Assembly: GCA_032622095.1 (NCBI GenBank) | Contig: CP136061.1 | Span: 233,242,944-233,306,943, forward strand | DNA from: Siphonodentalium dalli | Lineage: Eukaryota; Mollusca; Scaphopoda; Gadilida; Siphonodentaliidae | Direction: 5' to 3' | DNA: 64,000 nucleotides | In this document: positions 49,051 to 62,718 of the stretch, piece by piece | Layout of the letters: the number at the start of each line of letters is the position of its first letter | How positions within the stretch are numbered: position 1 is the first letter of the stretch | Program-made: the position numbers and the translations under genes | Notes under the pieces: model-generated | Told to the model about the DNA's origin: nothing | The model's input: only the letters and a program-made list of their open reading frames with translations | The model's database searches: none

Positions 49051-49516
49051 CCAGTATTATTTTTTAAATCCATAGTTGCCTGTATTAACATTTAAAACAA
49101 AATTAAAACAGCTTCTGAAACAGGTTAAACTGTCAAACTAAAGGAGATTATTTTCCCAGTCATACGGTTTAGACCAAAATTAGTGAAATTTTGGGGGTGG
49201 TTGTCCAACAATTGGGAGCAAACAATATATATTTTTTGTGTGCAGATTTGTTACTACCCCCCTCCCCCGCTATTATCGCCAATTAGGTGACGTTTAGCTA
49301 ATCATGTAAGGGTCGGGCTATTATTGAGTGCGTCAAACCACAATTAACGGCGCGACACCTACCGGTACGTCGCAGACAAGAGCTGTTTGGTCGTTATGCG
49401 AATTCAACGCACGGAAACATTGTGTTTATCTTGTAGGAACCCACACAAAGTGTTAATAATGATTTTTCGGCTACTATTGGGTCATGAAAATGATTCGTAT
49501 ATAATCTGCCAGGTTT

Positions 49517-50070
49517 TCAGGACTGACTACACGCCTTTCGACAAACGTCACACCCGTATGGTCGATTGACGGTGCGAAGTCTCTGATTCGATAGACTTGC
49601 GGTATGACCGATCCATGACCACGTCACACTCGTATGGGCGATCCCCGGTGTGTATTTTTGTGTGTTTTGCGAGGTTTTCGGAATAACAAAATGGCTTATA
49701 TGTGGCACACACCATATATGAGATGCCACATGCATATACTGATATGGACGATCGCCGGTGTTGGTGTTGGCCCTCTTATGATGCATTGTCAGACTCCACA
49801 TATGAGTGAATACCTTCTGACACACTTCACATGCGTATGGGCGATCACCAGTGTGAATTCCGGGTGTTGTCAGTTTTTCGGAATCACTAAATCTCGGATT
49901 GCATATGTCACACGTGTATGGTCGATCGCCGGTGTTGGTCCTCTTATGCGTGACAAGACTAGATATGACTCAGTTCCGTCTGACATACGTCACACTCGTG
50001 TGGGCGATCCCCGGTGTGTTCTCTTATGCATGGTCATGCTCCAGATATCTGAATTCCTTCTAACACATGT
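49517..50070 (-). pseudogene. Decayed C2H2 zinc-finger stretch, unit 2
   Basis: Counterpart of 935-1910 without the 440 bp insertion. On the minus strand: CQKVFTHMWSLTMHHKR, NTGDRPYQY, NRPYGCDVCRKACSQS. Frames still break between fingers. Confidence 0.75.
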
Positions 50071-50551
50071 CAAAGAAAAATGTTTTACATAAAAAGCTGG
50101 ATTGTTTTACTTCAAAAGTGGTGACCTTATTTTACACAAAAAGCTGGCTTCAGCGAAATTTATATGAATCAAGTTGGATTGCGCTGAAGCGCAATTGAAA
50201 AAATTGCGCTGAAGCGGAATTATTAATAAATGTGAATTTGGCCTCGTCATAACAATGCAGCTATAGTAATATACAGTACTACTGGAAATGTTTGAAAAAA
50301 CCGATGACAATGATTATCGGAATGCTAAATGCGGTATGAAATATATTGTAAATAGTGGGATAAGTTTGCGTGTTTTTTGTCGTTTTAAATGTTGAGAAGA
50401 AAATGTGTGTGTATGGCTTCACCGAAAGAGAATCACTAAAATGACATATTCAATAATATCTTATATATGATCATCTAGTATATCAAATCAGCAGCATATA
50501 CGCGGTTGTGGTGTTATTTCGTTCGAGTTCATTTAAATCATGTACATTTAA

Positions 50552-51196
50552 AGGGGTACTGTACACGGGGATAGACAATTTTTTTTATTTACTCCCATTG
50601 AAATAACTTTCAAGTTAGATTGTGTTCGTGTTATATGAGTTTCGTGTAAACCTAATTTAGCGAAGAAAATATTGATCTTGGAAACAAAAATATTACGATT
50701 TCAAACTACGCGCCATGTTTTGACCTTCACAGGAGAAGACTCATGTTGCAGGAAGAACCGGAAGTTCATTGTTCACAGCTTCAATTGATGCATCCAATCT
50801 CTTCCATCGAACAATCTCACTCCGTATAAAATTATTGACGCTTCAGGACTCTTGTTTCTTTCTCCTTTTATTCGGATTCGGTTATAGCGGGCCTTTCTTT
50901 TGCAGGTAACATGTTATGTGTGCAACTCAATAATGTTCGCGAACGGCCGTCGATAAAAGACACGCAACAGATACTATTTCAAGAACGGTAACTCGTACTG
51001 GCATAATTCTCCATTTTATGACTCCAGCCATAAATGAATTTATATTAAATAATTCAATTTTACTTTTGTGATAGCCTGTTAACCGGAACGTTTTCAGTAG
51101 ACATCGTCGACTCAAATTAGTTATTTTAAAATATAATATTGATATTAGATCGTTATTGTCACCGGGAATTTATTGAAATTGGGGTACAGTACCCCT
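50552..51196. mobile_element. TTAA-flanked MITE, family AGGGGTACTGTAC, copy 1
   Basis: 645 bp, ends AGGGGTACTGTAC and GTACAGTACCCCT, TTAA on both sides (50548-50551, 51197-51200). The empty site is in unit 1 near 2430 (acatttaaatattt). The right half is related to copy 2 ('gactccagccataaatgaat', 'tattagatcgtt'). Confidence 0.9.
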
Positions 51197-51632
51197 TTAA
51201 ATATTTAAAAACCGGAATGATTATTGGGAGCATGCATAAATACACATCTTCAAAATAAAATGATGATGCAGTTATGCTCTACAGTTTCGTAAAATGTTGC
51301 ATTTAATATACATGCACACGTATCTTATATAATGAACGACTAAGAACTGAAACTCCCATCAGATACAAAACTTTTACGAAAATAATTCGCGCGGCACTGT
51401 GAGCGAATTTAAGTGTTCGAATTCAAAACTGAGCGAAAAATAGTACGGGTAGTGCGCGCATTTAAATACGAGTAAGGTATATAAATGTTCTGTTATGTTC
51501 TGCTGGACGTCTCTCCTCTATTTATGAGCAGCACCCGGCCCACATATGTGGGTTAAAAAATATATAACCTCGTCTTAGGTGTAAGACAATAATGAAACTT
51601 ACAACTGAGACTAGGTTATATATTTTTGTTAA

Positions 51633-52213
51633 AGGGGTACTGTACGCCAAATGTTGTTGTTGGTTTCTATAGTCTCCGAGTCAGAGAATAAGGTAACAAT
51701 TTTTTCATTATTTGAAAGTCTGTTGAGTACGACGTAGTGTTACGGATGACAAATTTACCGAAATGCAAAAATACAAATTGTCGTTGTCGAGTAATTTTTG
51801 TACATTTTTCAACCAAATGTATCAAATAAAAGTTATATTATATGCATACTAGTCCCATATACACATTTAAGTTATTGTATCGTCACTAGTCAGTGAGTGG
51901 CTTGGGCTTTCTCCCCTTATCATCATAATGTTTTAAACGATCGCGTGTGCCATCCGTTTACCCCATCCAGTATCCCTCAATTAATTTGATTACGTCTTGC
52001 ACACGGAAATTCGTAATTTACCTTACGCCATTTTATGGCTCCAGTCATAAATGAAATTTATATCAAATTATTAACTTTGATTTTAAGATAGCCTATTAAC
52101 CTGAGCGTTTACAGAATACATCTTCGACTCAAATTACTTATGTTTCTATATATTATCGATATTAGATCGTTGTTATCACCGGAAATTTATTGAAAATGGC
52201 GTACAGTACCCCT
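51633..52213. mobile_element. TTAA-flanked MITE, family AGGGGTACTGTAC, copy 2
   Basis: 581 bp with the same ends, TTAA at 51629-51632 and 52214-52217. It sits at the same locus as the different MITE 2920-3356 of unit 1, but in the neighbouring TTAA. Confidence 0.9.
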
Positions 52214-52289
52214 TTAAGGTTAACATGTGAAAATAAAACTTATGTACACTTTTTGTAGTTGTTGTTGTTTTTTGTTTTTTTAAAGAAAT

Positions 52290-53160
52290 TATGTGGAATG
52301 TTTGTGTACATGTGATTTTTGAGCTTCAACTAGCTCTCAGAAAATTTAATGACAATGTTATTATAATTTATACCTATTGTCAAATAGAAAGCTATCTGTC
52401 AAATAGAAAGCAATATGTACAGTATGACGGCAACTTTTCTTGCCAAACAAATATAACCTGCGGTGTGCCACAGGGATTATACTTGGCCTTCTTCTCTTTC
52501 TAAAAAATACGAATGATCTTCCAAATGTTTGCAAAGAATTAAAGGTAATACGATTTGCCGATGATACAAATGCATTTTACTCAGATAAAGACATTACCAA
52601 TGCTTATGGTGTTGTTAACAAAGAAATGGGAGGCAATGAGCAAATGGTTTCTTGCTAACAAATTATCTTTAAATCTTGATAAAACTATATGCTTTTCACA
52701 AACACAGTTCTTTGTAAGCCGTTAAATTTTCTACCGGAGCTAAAAATTAATGATAGACTGGTCCAACGGGTTAAAAACACTAAATTCCTAGGAATTAATA
52801 TTGAAGAAACATTGTCATGGGATTTACATGTGGATACAATTATCAATAAATTATCCAGAAACCCAGGAGTCATGTGTAAGGTTAGTGAGTACCAAAAGAT
52901 ACGATGAAATCACTTTATTCGATACTTATTATCCCATATATCACCTATTGTAAGGCTATTTGGAGTGCAACAACAGTGAAAAATCTCCAAAAACTTGAAA
53001 AAAAGCACTTGCAGCAGCAGCACTGTCATATGGAAATAAAAATACCCAGGAAATATGCAAGAAACACAATTTATTGCTGCTTGAAGATATTGGAAATATG
53101 CAACTGCTTCAAATTGTACATGATTTTCACCACAAGAAACTCCATAAATCACATACTCTT
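52290..53160 (+). pseudogene. 5'-truncated LINE reverse transcriptase, unit 2
   Basis: IESYLSNRKQYVQYDG, TCGVPQG, a frame change, ILGLLLFL, FADDTNAFYSD, a frame change at KEMGGNEQMVS / KWFLANKLSLNLDKT, KNTKFLGINIEETLSWDL, IIPYITYCKAIWS. It keeps about 60 bp between FADD and LNLDKT that unit 1 lost, but lacks the C-terminal part present in unit 1 (about 4222-4590). Confidence 0.85.
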
Positions 53161-55269
53161 AATGCATAATTCCTCCTACTCTGATTAGCCCTACATGGTG
53201 AGGGGAAAGAAAAGTCTGAATATTTCAACTACATGTATTATATATCTAACGTGTCATCCCATATTGAAATCCGTACAATAACCAATGGATAACTCGGAAT
53301 GAACCAAACTAACCTATCCAAACATGTCTGAACCTCTGCATCTGTATAATTATTTGTGAATATATTCCAATAGAGGCCTAATATTTAAATGCCCTGCATT
53401 GACTCGTGTGAGTTGCATCTACATCAGGTCGCATCACGAGGAGCTTGGTATTACATGATCAAATATATCATTACAACATGAAAAATATACTGTGAACTGT
53501 GACACGCCCCCATCCTCTCCCCTCCCCCACACACCCCTTGCATACCCGTCCCCAAAATATTTGTAGTTAATTGTCGCACACCATGTAAATATACACAGCA
53601 ACTTTAATGTCAACATAATATTAAAGTAATATATTGTATAAGGGTCCTGTCCTCATAAGTCCAGCTTTTGTGGGGTCCTGTTGTATATAAAACGTAAACG
53701 TTATTATTCGATAATATCAAATAAAACTTATTGAAATTGAATTTGAAAATTTATTTAACGCGTTTCAACTTCACCTGTTCTGAGAGACCAGTTTTTATAT
53801 TTTATAAACAAACATTGGCTCCAATCAGAAAACGCGTACCATCATTTCTCTTATTGAAAAGGGCGCAATTCTTGTACGATAGAACGCTGGTTGTTAGAAA
53901 AAGTTATAAAAAGGTCCTAAAACTCTTCGATATGGATTTCATTTATCATTTTGTCCACCCAAGCTTCCTAGTTCGATCACATGGTAACTATCAAGAGTAC
54001 TGTCAAGTGTGGAAACGTGAAATGACAAATTTTGAATGGGAGATTTCCATGCAAATCCGCTGCAAATACTATCTTTGTAGTTCAAGTCGAACGTAAACAA
54101 CTGTGTTTCGTTCAAGAATCACCCATCTCTGTCAGTGCGCAAATATTTGAAAGTGCAGTTGAAACTTATATTATAACACCTCATATTAGGCCAAAATAAT
54201 ATGAATGTGTGTTTCTGGTAACAGGTCCAAAAAATGTTCGAGTGGGCGGGCGATTTTGGCTTTTGCATTTTTCATTTTATTTTTTCATTTTATTTTTCAA
54301 AGGTTAACTAACAACCGGACATAATGAGCAGTTATGAAGTCAGACATCTAAATGATATACTATGTATACATGCAATAATATCCAAAAGCAATATTTACAA
54401 ATAAATCACCTTAGTCTTAGAGTAGCAAAATTCCAAATATGTTGTACTTGTATGGCCCTTAATATGCCAGAATGCACCAGGGACCATAACGGAAATAAAT
54501 GGGATCTGGTCTGCTCTTTATGTTATCTCCGATGAAATTCAGTCAAATGATAGGGCCGGCACCCAACTATAACGTAACTATAACAAGAATAACATACCCA
54601 TAGAGCAGCACCCTTTGGACAATTTATCGCCAATTTCATGTATACAATATTTTAAACAAAACATCTTTGACTTGTTTTATTTTCATGAAAAGGAATGATA
54701 AATGGGGCGATAAATAAAAATAAATTAAAATTAGCCATTTGCCCGTGAAACATGCAAGGGAGGAACAAAAAACTGCATGACCGTCATTGACCGAACTTAA
54801 AACAAATATCTGCCAATGATTGACAAAACTTTTTTAAAAATGTTTATCGACAAAAAAGGTCAAAATCAATCAAATGATTTTGGGTGCGGTGTTTTAGATT
54901 GGGGCAGGCGGGTACCAGAAACACACATTCAATTTATTTTGGCCTTACATGCAGTATGTGTTAACATGCTACACTTCTGTCATGTCTTTAATATTATTCT
55001 ACCATTTCAACTGCAGTTCGATTCTCAAATCGAAAATGTTTAGAAGACAATTTATTATTCGAAACGACAAACATTCCTCCGGAAGCAGGAAAACATGGGT
55101 GGACTCGATTGGGAATGAAACAAAAATGTTATGGTCCCTCATTTCTCTTTCCGTAGCACTGCGATTTCAATGATCATATTATAAGTGATAAATAATGTAT
55201 GTAATATTTTTAAATAACAAATTAGTAAACATGTCTGCAGTTGAACTGTATTAAAGACCATCATGTTAA
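53161..55269. other. Non-coding, matches 4600-7670
   Basis: Colinear with unit 1 minus the insertion 4797-5778. It contains the counterpart of the small ORF of 6258 (53731-54096). Nothing else recognised. Confidence 0.5.
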
Positions 55270-55763
55270 AGGCACGTGCGGCCTTAGTTGTCGAAAATAT
55301 TCATATTTGTTCCAATCACCGTAAACAGAAAAACATTAAAATGCATACAGTTTCGTTCATATATACCATGACTATCGCGTAAGCAGCATGTTATCATAAA
55401 GACCTACTATATTTTACCTAAGCAAAAGCCTGATTGTGCTACAGAAGTCAGCACAATGCTACTGGCTAATCACACAAAAATGGCATAAACGCTCTTTATT
55501 TGTTCCATATCAGGAATTCACCAACAAAGAACGCTCTTTATGTTTACCATCATAATATAAACAAACACCAGAAAAGTAACTTTTTATGCTTTTGTTTACA
55601 TAACAATGGTCAAACAAATGACAATAACATACTGTTTATGCGATATTTCTTATTTGTATACGCACAAAGTCTGTCTACATTTTGATGTTCTTTCTGTTTG
55701 TGGCGGTTTTTGACAGGTGGAAATATTTTTACAGGATACCCACCGCCAAGGCCAACCGTACCT
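55270..55763. mobile_element. TTAA-flanked MITE, family AGGCACGTGAGGCC, copy 2
   Basis: 494 bp, TTAA at 55266-55269 and 55764-55767. Unit 1 has the empty site (catgTTAAcactatatg, near 7660), which proves insertion with a TTAA duplication. Confidence 0.92.
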
Positions 55764-57904
55764 TTAACGCTATATGTAATATAAGGCCAACAAAAAAAAT
55801 ACCTGTGTTTAAGGTTTCCCTACCTACCCTAGAAAAAGTGCCTTACCCAAAACTTTTTATTGGACTGTGGACAAAGAAATTTGTGTTTGTTCAGTGGGAA
55901 AGGCATCAAAAGGTATCTTACCCATTTTCATAGGGTTGGTCTCACTTTGCAGACATACGGCAGGGAATTAACTCAAGGTGCGACTGCCTGTGTTGTTACA
56001 ACGCTGGCAATTAGGCCGATCCAAGTTAAGTGTTGTGTCCAGGCCACCTTAAACTTGTTTATACTAAGCCCACTGTAACTGTTGTCACTTGTTTTTTGCG
56101 CATATGTAAGTTAAACTAAGTTCACCATGTATAGTTAGTGATGTGTCCAGGCCAAAGGATTTAGTCATCCAAAGAATAAAATACAAGATGGCCACGGACG
56201 GCCATATTTTTCATTAAAAGACATTCAAATTCGATGGCTCCCATCTAGAGGTGATCCAAATCATGCCTATAAATTTTCAAAACATTTCTGCGATATGTAC
56301 ATGTATATGTGGGCTGCTGTGTGTGCTGTTGGATTCAAATGGTTACTGGTTAATGAATTTCGGAAATAATTGATGCCATCTAGAGGTCACCCCGAATATC
56401 AGGGTGAATTTTGGTGATGGATGATGAGGGATGTGGCCTGTAGGGTATTCCCAAATATTTAGATGACTGCTGGCAGCCATGCTTTTTATTAAAATTTTGG
56501 GGGAAATGGATGGTTTCCATCGAGAGGTCACCTCAAAGATCAATATGAAGTTTCATGATGATCTGATGCGGGATGCGGCCTGTAGGGTGAGCCAAAGGGA
56601 ATTGTTGACGGACACACGACTGATGCAACACTATGGCAAAAGCTTGAGCTTGACTTTGTCATGTTGAGCTAAAAATGCATCAGCAAAACATGGAACCTAA
56701 TGGCTGATATAAAATTATTATTATAATGGTAAAGACATAATGGTGAAGACAAATTGGAAATAAGCCTAAAATCAACCACAACCCCATGATAGTCTTTGAA
56801 ATTTAATGAATTGTAAAGAATTTACACAGCAGTATATAATAGCCAACAAAAAAAAAAATCATAAAATGTCTACACAAACATTGGCAATGAAATTAATGCC
56901 AAATTAAGCAGGTATGCTCATAGATGCCACCCCTTCACTGTTAAAAGAGTCTTTCCCAGTTATATATATTATGCCATTATACCACCAAAACCCCAAATAT
57001 TCACTTTTAGTGTCTTTACCGTTATGCCAGTTGACTTCACGTTATGCAGGTTTGTAACAGTAAAGACAACACATGATAACGGTAAAGACACTTATCCTCC
57101 TCTTTAGTCCTCATACTTCTTGACATTCTACAAATTTGATGAAAATATTAGCCATATACGCTATACCAATATATAATTATATACCAATGTATGCATAGAT
57201 TCAATTTAAAAGTTTCGAAAGATCATGGTTTTATGTGTAAAATCAAGATAACGTGGTGGACATGCAATTTGTGTGATAAACTCTGAGCAGCAGACAAGTA
57301 AGATTTTATTTAATGCCAGAATGATGCAAACAAACAATCGGAGGTGACCTCCTCGAAGAGTGGTCTCCACTGATGATATAAAGTACAGTGGTTATTGGTA
57401 TTTACCGTTCCATCTGACAGACATGATAGCTTTTCAAATATGCTGGTAACGGTAAAGACATCAAAACATTTTCTTGACTATTGAACACCATACTGCAATT
57501 TAATTCATGTATTTTGTTGCTCCTGCATTTCACATATCTACTGCACAAATCTGTGGCATTGATTTGCATTATTGCTATTCATGGAATTATTCATAGCAAT
57601 GTTGGAGCCTTTGCAAAAGTAACGGAGTGGATATTTCATACCTTAGAGTCATATTTTCATCACTTACTGGTACATAACAGCTTTCATGGTCTGGTCATTT
57701 TTTTCTTTGAAGTAAAACCATGGGGTGTTATGTGTTAACACGCCACTTCGTTGTATTGTGGTATTGACCCTTAATTTACCATTATTTTTCAGAAAATGAC
57801 CCAGAATTTCACACGTTGATATATGTCGGGTCTCGTCAGCCAAAACAATGACTTTCGCCCGAGAAAGGAAAACTGTAAAATGTACCATTTTTTTTCATTT
57901 TCAG
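55764..57904. other. Non-coding, matches 7660-9831
   Basis: Upstream region of the second DUF4806 copy, including the repeat units of 8070-8500 (56190-56600). No promoter motif stands out. Confidence 0.5.
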
Positions 57905-57961
57905 CATGAAACCATAAAGAGCATTATTGAGCCGTCTATTCTTTAGTCGTTACCCACAAAA

Positions 57962-59230
57962 ATGAAATTCTACAAGCAGTGGAAACCGTCCGAAATTGAT
58001 TCAGATCTGGAATCTCTGGCTGAAAAGAGCAGAAGACAACGAAGGTACATTATGGCATCACTGATCGCCTGCCCCACACATTAACATTCAAAGTGCAAAC
58101 AGAAATGGTCACTTGAAATCAATTGTGTCTCCACATCTTTTAGTATTATTTGATTTATACAACTCATATTTGGTCAATGAATTTTTATACGCCCGTTTTT
58201 TTAAAACTTACAAACGTGGTCAGGTTGTCTGTCTGCCCATCTTCCGCCTGTTTGCTACTGATTTCTGAATGATAACTTTAGATAGTTAGTCTGAACTGAA
58301 TGGGATGAAATTTTGTCATTAACATAAAATACAGGTGAGGTTTGAATTTGGGTTCTTCCTGCCAATTTTGACCAGAGTTATGGCTATTTTTGTTGGGAGT
58401 TTGCACTCATTTTTTTCTTCTTCTGGGTGATAACTTTGGTACCCGGTAGGTCTGAACTGAATGGAATCAAATTTGGTATGTGAGTTTTCTAGCCAATAAT
58501 ACAGGTCAATTTCAAATTTGGGTTCCGCCTGCCAATTTTTACCAGTTGGAACTACCACAGGCATATTTTGCCACTCCCTCTGACTCCCTAGCGAATAGTA
58601 GCGATGCTCTTGTTTTGTCTAGGGAAACAAGTTAGTTTCAATTATTTAATATCTGGGTGCATTCCGCACATTTTTGTCAGTAATGGCCCTTATCATATTT
58701 ACAGTAATGCCCTAAATAATCTACTCCTTAACCACAGCAGAATTATGGGTAATTTTTCAGGATTTAGTCGGAAATATGGCTTGTTGCCATTCATCGGAAA
58801 GCTCTCAGACTGGAAAATCTGTTTTAACTATTGCTTTCTTCTGAAATTCCAATTCTGTGAAAAATACATCTCATATTCTACTATCCTAACCTAGCAGATG
58901 AAACAGATGGAAAATATGTTATCCCACCTAATACCACAGTGATGTTGAGACAGCCCTCGAATTTAGCTATGGCTAAACTTAAGGTAATGCTGTAGAAAAA
59001 TCAGTAGAAGCCAATACTGTATATAATTTCATACAGTTCTAAGCGAATGCTGTAGAAGAAAAGCGCCAATTTTAAGGGCTGTTGAGATAACTGAATTTAG
59101 TTTTATTTCAGAAAATTAAAAGATGGTATCCGCACTCTACCAATAAAGAAAACATTTCTGTCACCTGGTCGTCCAAGATCAACCCAAGTAACTTCAACCT
59201 CACAGCAGGTTACTCTGAAGATGATTTATG
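57962..59230 (+). CDS. Second DUF4806 gene copy, exons 1-2 (runs off window)
   Basis: Exon 1 at 57962-58044 and exon 2 at 59112-59230 repeat the 5' end of the gene starting at 9889, with the same start codon, splice sites and phases. Exon 1 is identical and exon 2 has one visible synonymous change. The probable UTR acceptor ends at 57904. Exon 3 and later exons would lie beyond position 64000, since the corresponding intron in copy 1 is about 12 kb. It may be a true paralogue or the other haplotype. Confidence 0.7.
58702..58807 (+). mobile_element. Half copy of TA-type palindromic MITE, unit 2
   Basis: Counterpart of 10613-10729. It keeps 'cagtaatgcc' at its left end, which unit 1 has partly lost. 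Confidence 0.7.
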
Positions 59231-59432
59231 GTGAGCATAATACTGTCAGACCAATTTAAAAACTTGAATTACGAACATGAAAATCAACACACAGAAGAAA
59301 AAATGTAATAGAAACATTTTGAAGCATTTTTGTTTTAAAATAATTGTTCCATTTTAATTGTTAATGATTTTAAAATACCAGTAATAATTGATGGCATGTC
59401 CATAAAACATAGAGGTTAATGTTAGCCACTTA

Positions 59433-60439
59433 GGCCAAACTTTTTTATTTTTCTGCTTTACGGATTTTTTTAACCTTGTTTTGGTAGGGTTGGTCGGAAA
59501 AAAAATAAAAATAAAAATGCTTGAATCATTTTTTTTTTTTTGGACATTCGCTAAGGTGGTAACTGTGTCTTTATAATTCTCTGTCAGTCATTTATAGAGA
59601 ACACTTTTTGGATGTATATCACAAAATTCAAATCCAGTACTATTTGAAACATAGCTCAGATTATTGAATAATATTGAAAAAATCCAGAAATAAAGGGTTT
59701 GTTTTTGTTCAACATTTTAATTATTGAATAAATGCACTCCCCCATTCAGTTATAATGTATACATTGAAAAAGTCCATTATTCATCTGGATGGATGTCATG
59801 GAAAAATAAGTAGCCGACAGACAATATATTTGCAGAAGGATTCCTATTAGTTGGTGGGAAATGTTCAGATAATAAGTTTAGAACTTGTTGAACTTATTAT
59901 CTGAACATTTCCTAAGGAATCTACTTGTCTGGTCAATGAGTATTTAGTATAGAGAGGGTTAATACACACATGGGAATGATGAGATTAGTGGTAGTGATAA
60001 AAAGTGAATGTGTAACTTGAGCAAACCCACATACTCATTAGTTTGTCATTCCTATCTAAGAAACCTTGTGGACTGTTATTGGTCTTCAGTCATAAAGATC
60101 ACCATAAATTCCCAGGAATACAAAATGTATTCTAAAGGCCATTTAAAGTTTTAAAGAGATGTCAAGATTTATAGAAAGCATACAGGTATCTTGGTGGCCG
60201 ACACATAAACTCATCTTGGATGTAGTTAAAAGTAATTAAAGCCAGAGATATCTATAGTTGGTGTGTCCTATGCATCTTTAATCAGTGAAATGTGGTTAGA
60301 TAATTTGTTACTGATAAGCAGAAACAGCTGTCGGCTGTGAAAATAAAAATAAAAATTATATTTGATTTTTATTTCCTTGTCTGGCCACAGAAAACAGGGT
60401 CGGCGGATCCGTAAAGCAGTAAAATAAAAGAGTTTGGCC
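59433..60439. mobile_element. TTA-flanked element with GGCCAAACT ends (Harbinger-like)
   Basis: 1007 bp with inverted ends GGCCAAACT(T/C)TTTTATTTT and CTGCTTTACGGAT. TTA at 59430-59432 and 60440-60442, against a single TTA in unit 1 (cactTATATACC context near 11378). It has no transposase, so it is non-autonomous. An internal hairpin at 59862-59913 pairs 'gaaatgttcagataataagt' with its complement. Confidence 0.85.
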
Positions 60440-62415
60440 TTATATACCAGTGTAAAAATAATACTCAGAAACAAATTTGTGTTTTTATACCACCAAAATT
60501 CATTATATTCTATATTACAAACAGAGAATCAACCAGCTTGTAACAAGGCTTTTTCAATTGCATGTGTATGACAGCTGATTGTATTGACAAATATTATAAG
60601 TGGTTTGTAATTCACATTTTAAATTGTTTCAGCCATGTTAAATGTCAAATTGTGAAAACAGTTTGATTTGCCATTTCTAAGCTCTATTTTCTATATATGA
60701 CATTAATTAGATCTATGGGAAATCAAACTCACTGCACTAATAGTCATTCAGTTCAGATCTTTACGTTTTTCACATGTGGTCGCATAGGCTCTCATGCAAA
60801 ATACAGGAAAATTAGAGCGGTCTGAGCCACATTCATATGATAGGTATGTATTATAGACACTACCATTTTTGTCCAAAAATTGTGTGTTCCGTTCAATTAC
60901 CAATTTGATCCTTTTGTACAATAAATTTATTATCATGTTTCAAGTACACACTGAAGATTTCCTACAGGGAAGGGCTACATGCGTACATGTAGCTACACAC
61001 TTTAATAGCCCATGGTTGATTAATTTTATCTTTTGTGTCATGCTTAAATACAAGATTTAATGGCATGTTCACATGAGCAAGCAAGAATATGTCAGGTTTG
61101 CCCTATGTGACTTGGATGAGGTAATGAAATAAATAATAGGAGAAAATAGCTCTCTGAGACAGTGCAATGCTATTTTATTGCTAGCTGGTGGTCCGTGTTC
61201 AGTATCCGTTAAATAATATCACAGGGAATACACCTGTAAATGTTATGATCCTTTAATGTTATTGTCTCTTCCAACAATTCACTTCATAATTTATATTTGG
61301 GTTCCAGTATTGCTGAAGCATATATGGATATGCATGCCAGGAAATTTAGTGCATCACTCCCCTAGAGGGCTACAGCTTGCGCAACTTTTAACTGGTTTGA
61401 GAGTTTTTTTGCCCGTGTGAATTATGTGAACCAAATCACTGTGACCAGATATTCGCCTCCGAAAGAAAGAAAATATTGCTGAGTGGCAGGTAGCCGTGTT
61501 CACTCAAGCATTTTTATTGAGATTTATTTACAGTGTGTCAAATTAATGATGCCGATTGTTTATACCAAAGATGTGTGTCGCAATTGGCTGGTTCCTAACA
61601 ATGCTGATGTAATTCTCTTTTGAAGAAGCAGTGCAATGTTATCAGTCTGTGATACTGTTCGTCATTCAAGCGACTCTAGTTGTCACAATAAAATGTTTCC
61701 TGTCTTTCATGCCGGAAAAAAAATAACAATTTCACACGACAGTTTGGACCAAAATTCCTTTCTTGATGAATAAAAACTTGTTCCGATAAATGACCAGTGT
61801 GACATCGAGTATTATGATACCAGTTTTTCGAAATTTGCACCATTTTGATGTATGCTGTAACAATGTGAAGGTTGCATAATTACCCCATTCAGAGTCTCAC
61901 CCTAAACTGAAAATCTCATTGACAAAATTTTTACACAACAATTACACTACCGTAGTGTAAGTATACCACCAAGCAACATTGACTAAAGTGTTGATTAAAC
62001 TATTTCTACTCAACAAGTTGAACATTGAAAGTGAAATCGCTCAACAACCGATTGATTTTGCTCAACAGTCGACTGAGAAATGAAGCTTTATTAGTTAAGA
62101 AAAGAAGTTGGCTAGGAATATTTGTTGAAAGAACTCTCAAAACTGAACTGGATGATATATCCAAAATCAGCAAATGAATCACCATTGGAAATATTGATAA
62201 ATTTTTTATGAAATTCCCTATATAGTATCTGATAACGGTCTGTTGAAGATATTAAATTTATTCTGTGATATAACTTGATTCGTATGTCTGGATCATTTGT
62301 AGTGTCCATGAAATTAGAACCTCGGCTTCAAAATGTTTACTCTTTAATGAGGTGATGAACTTATGAAGTTCTGACATACCTATATCAGCCATCTCCCATC
62401 TCAATGTTGCATTAA

Positions 62416-62714
62416 CCCTTTACCCAACAGAAGGGCCCTGTGCCAATGCATTCTCTTATATATGCGAGTCGACCATAGGTCGCCTCGCATATATAAGAGA
62501 ATGCATTGGCTTAACACATTAAAAATTAAAAAATTGTTAAAGAATGTAAGAAAAAATGCATTGGCACAGGGCATAACTGTAACCATCACAATGTGGTCAA
62601 GGAACCGATTCCAATGATATCCATATGTGTATGGTTCTATTGAGACAGACCGAAGATATTTTAGAATGTTGAAGCTTTATTTGGCCGGTTTTGGCCGGTT
62701 TGTTGGGTAAAGGG
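62416..62714. mobile_element. TTAA-flanked MITE with CCCTTTACCCAACA ends
   Basis: 299 bp, ends CCCTTTACCCAACA and TGTTGGGTAAAGGG, TTAA at 62412-62415 and 62715-62718. It contains the hairpin of 47898 in reverse (62440-62508). Its right TTAA is also the left TTAA of the next MITE. Confidence 0.8.
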
Positions 62715-62718
62715 TTAA

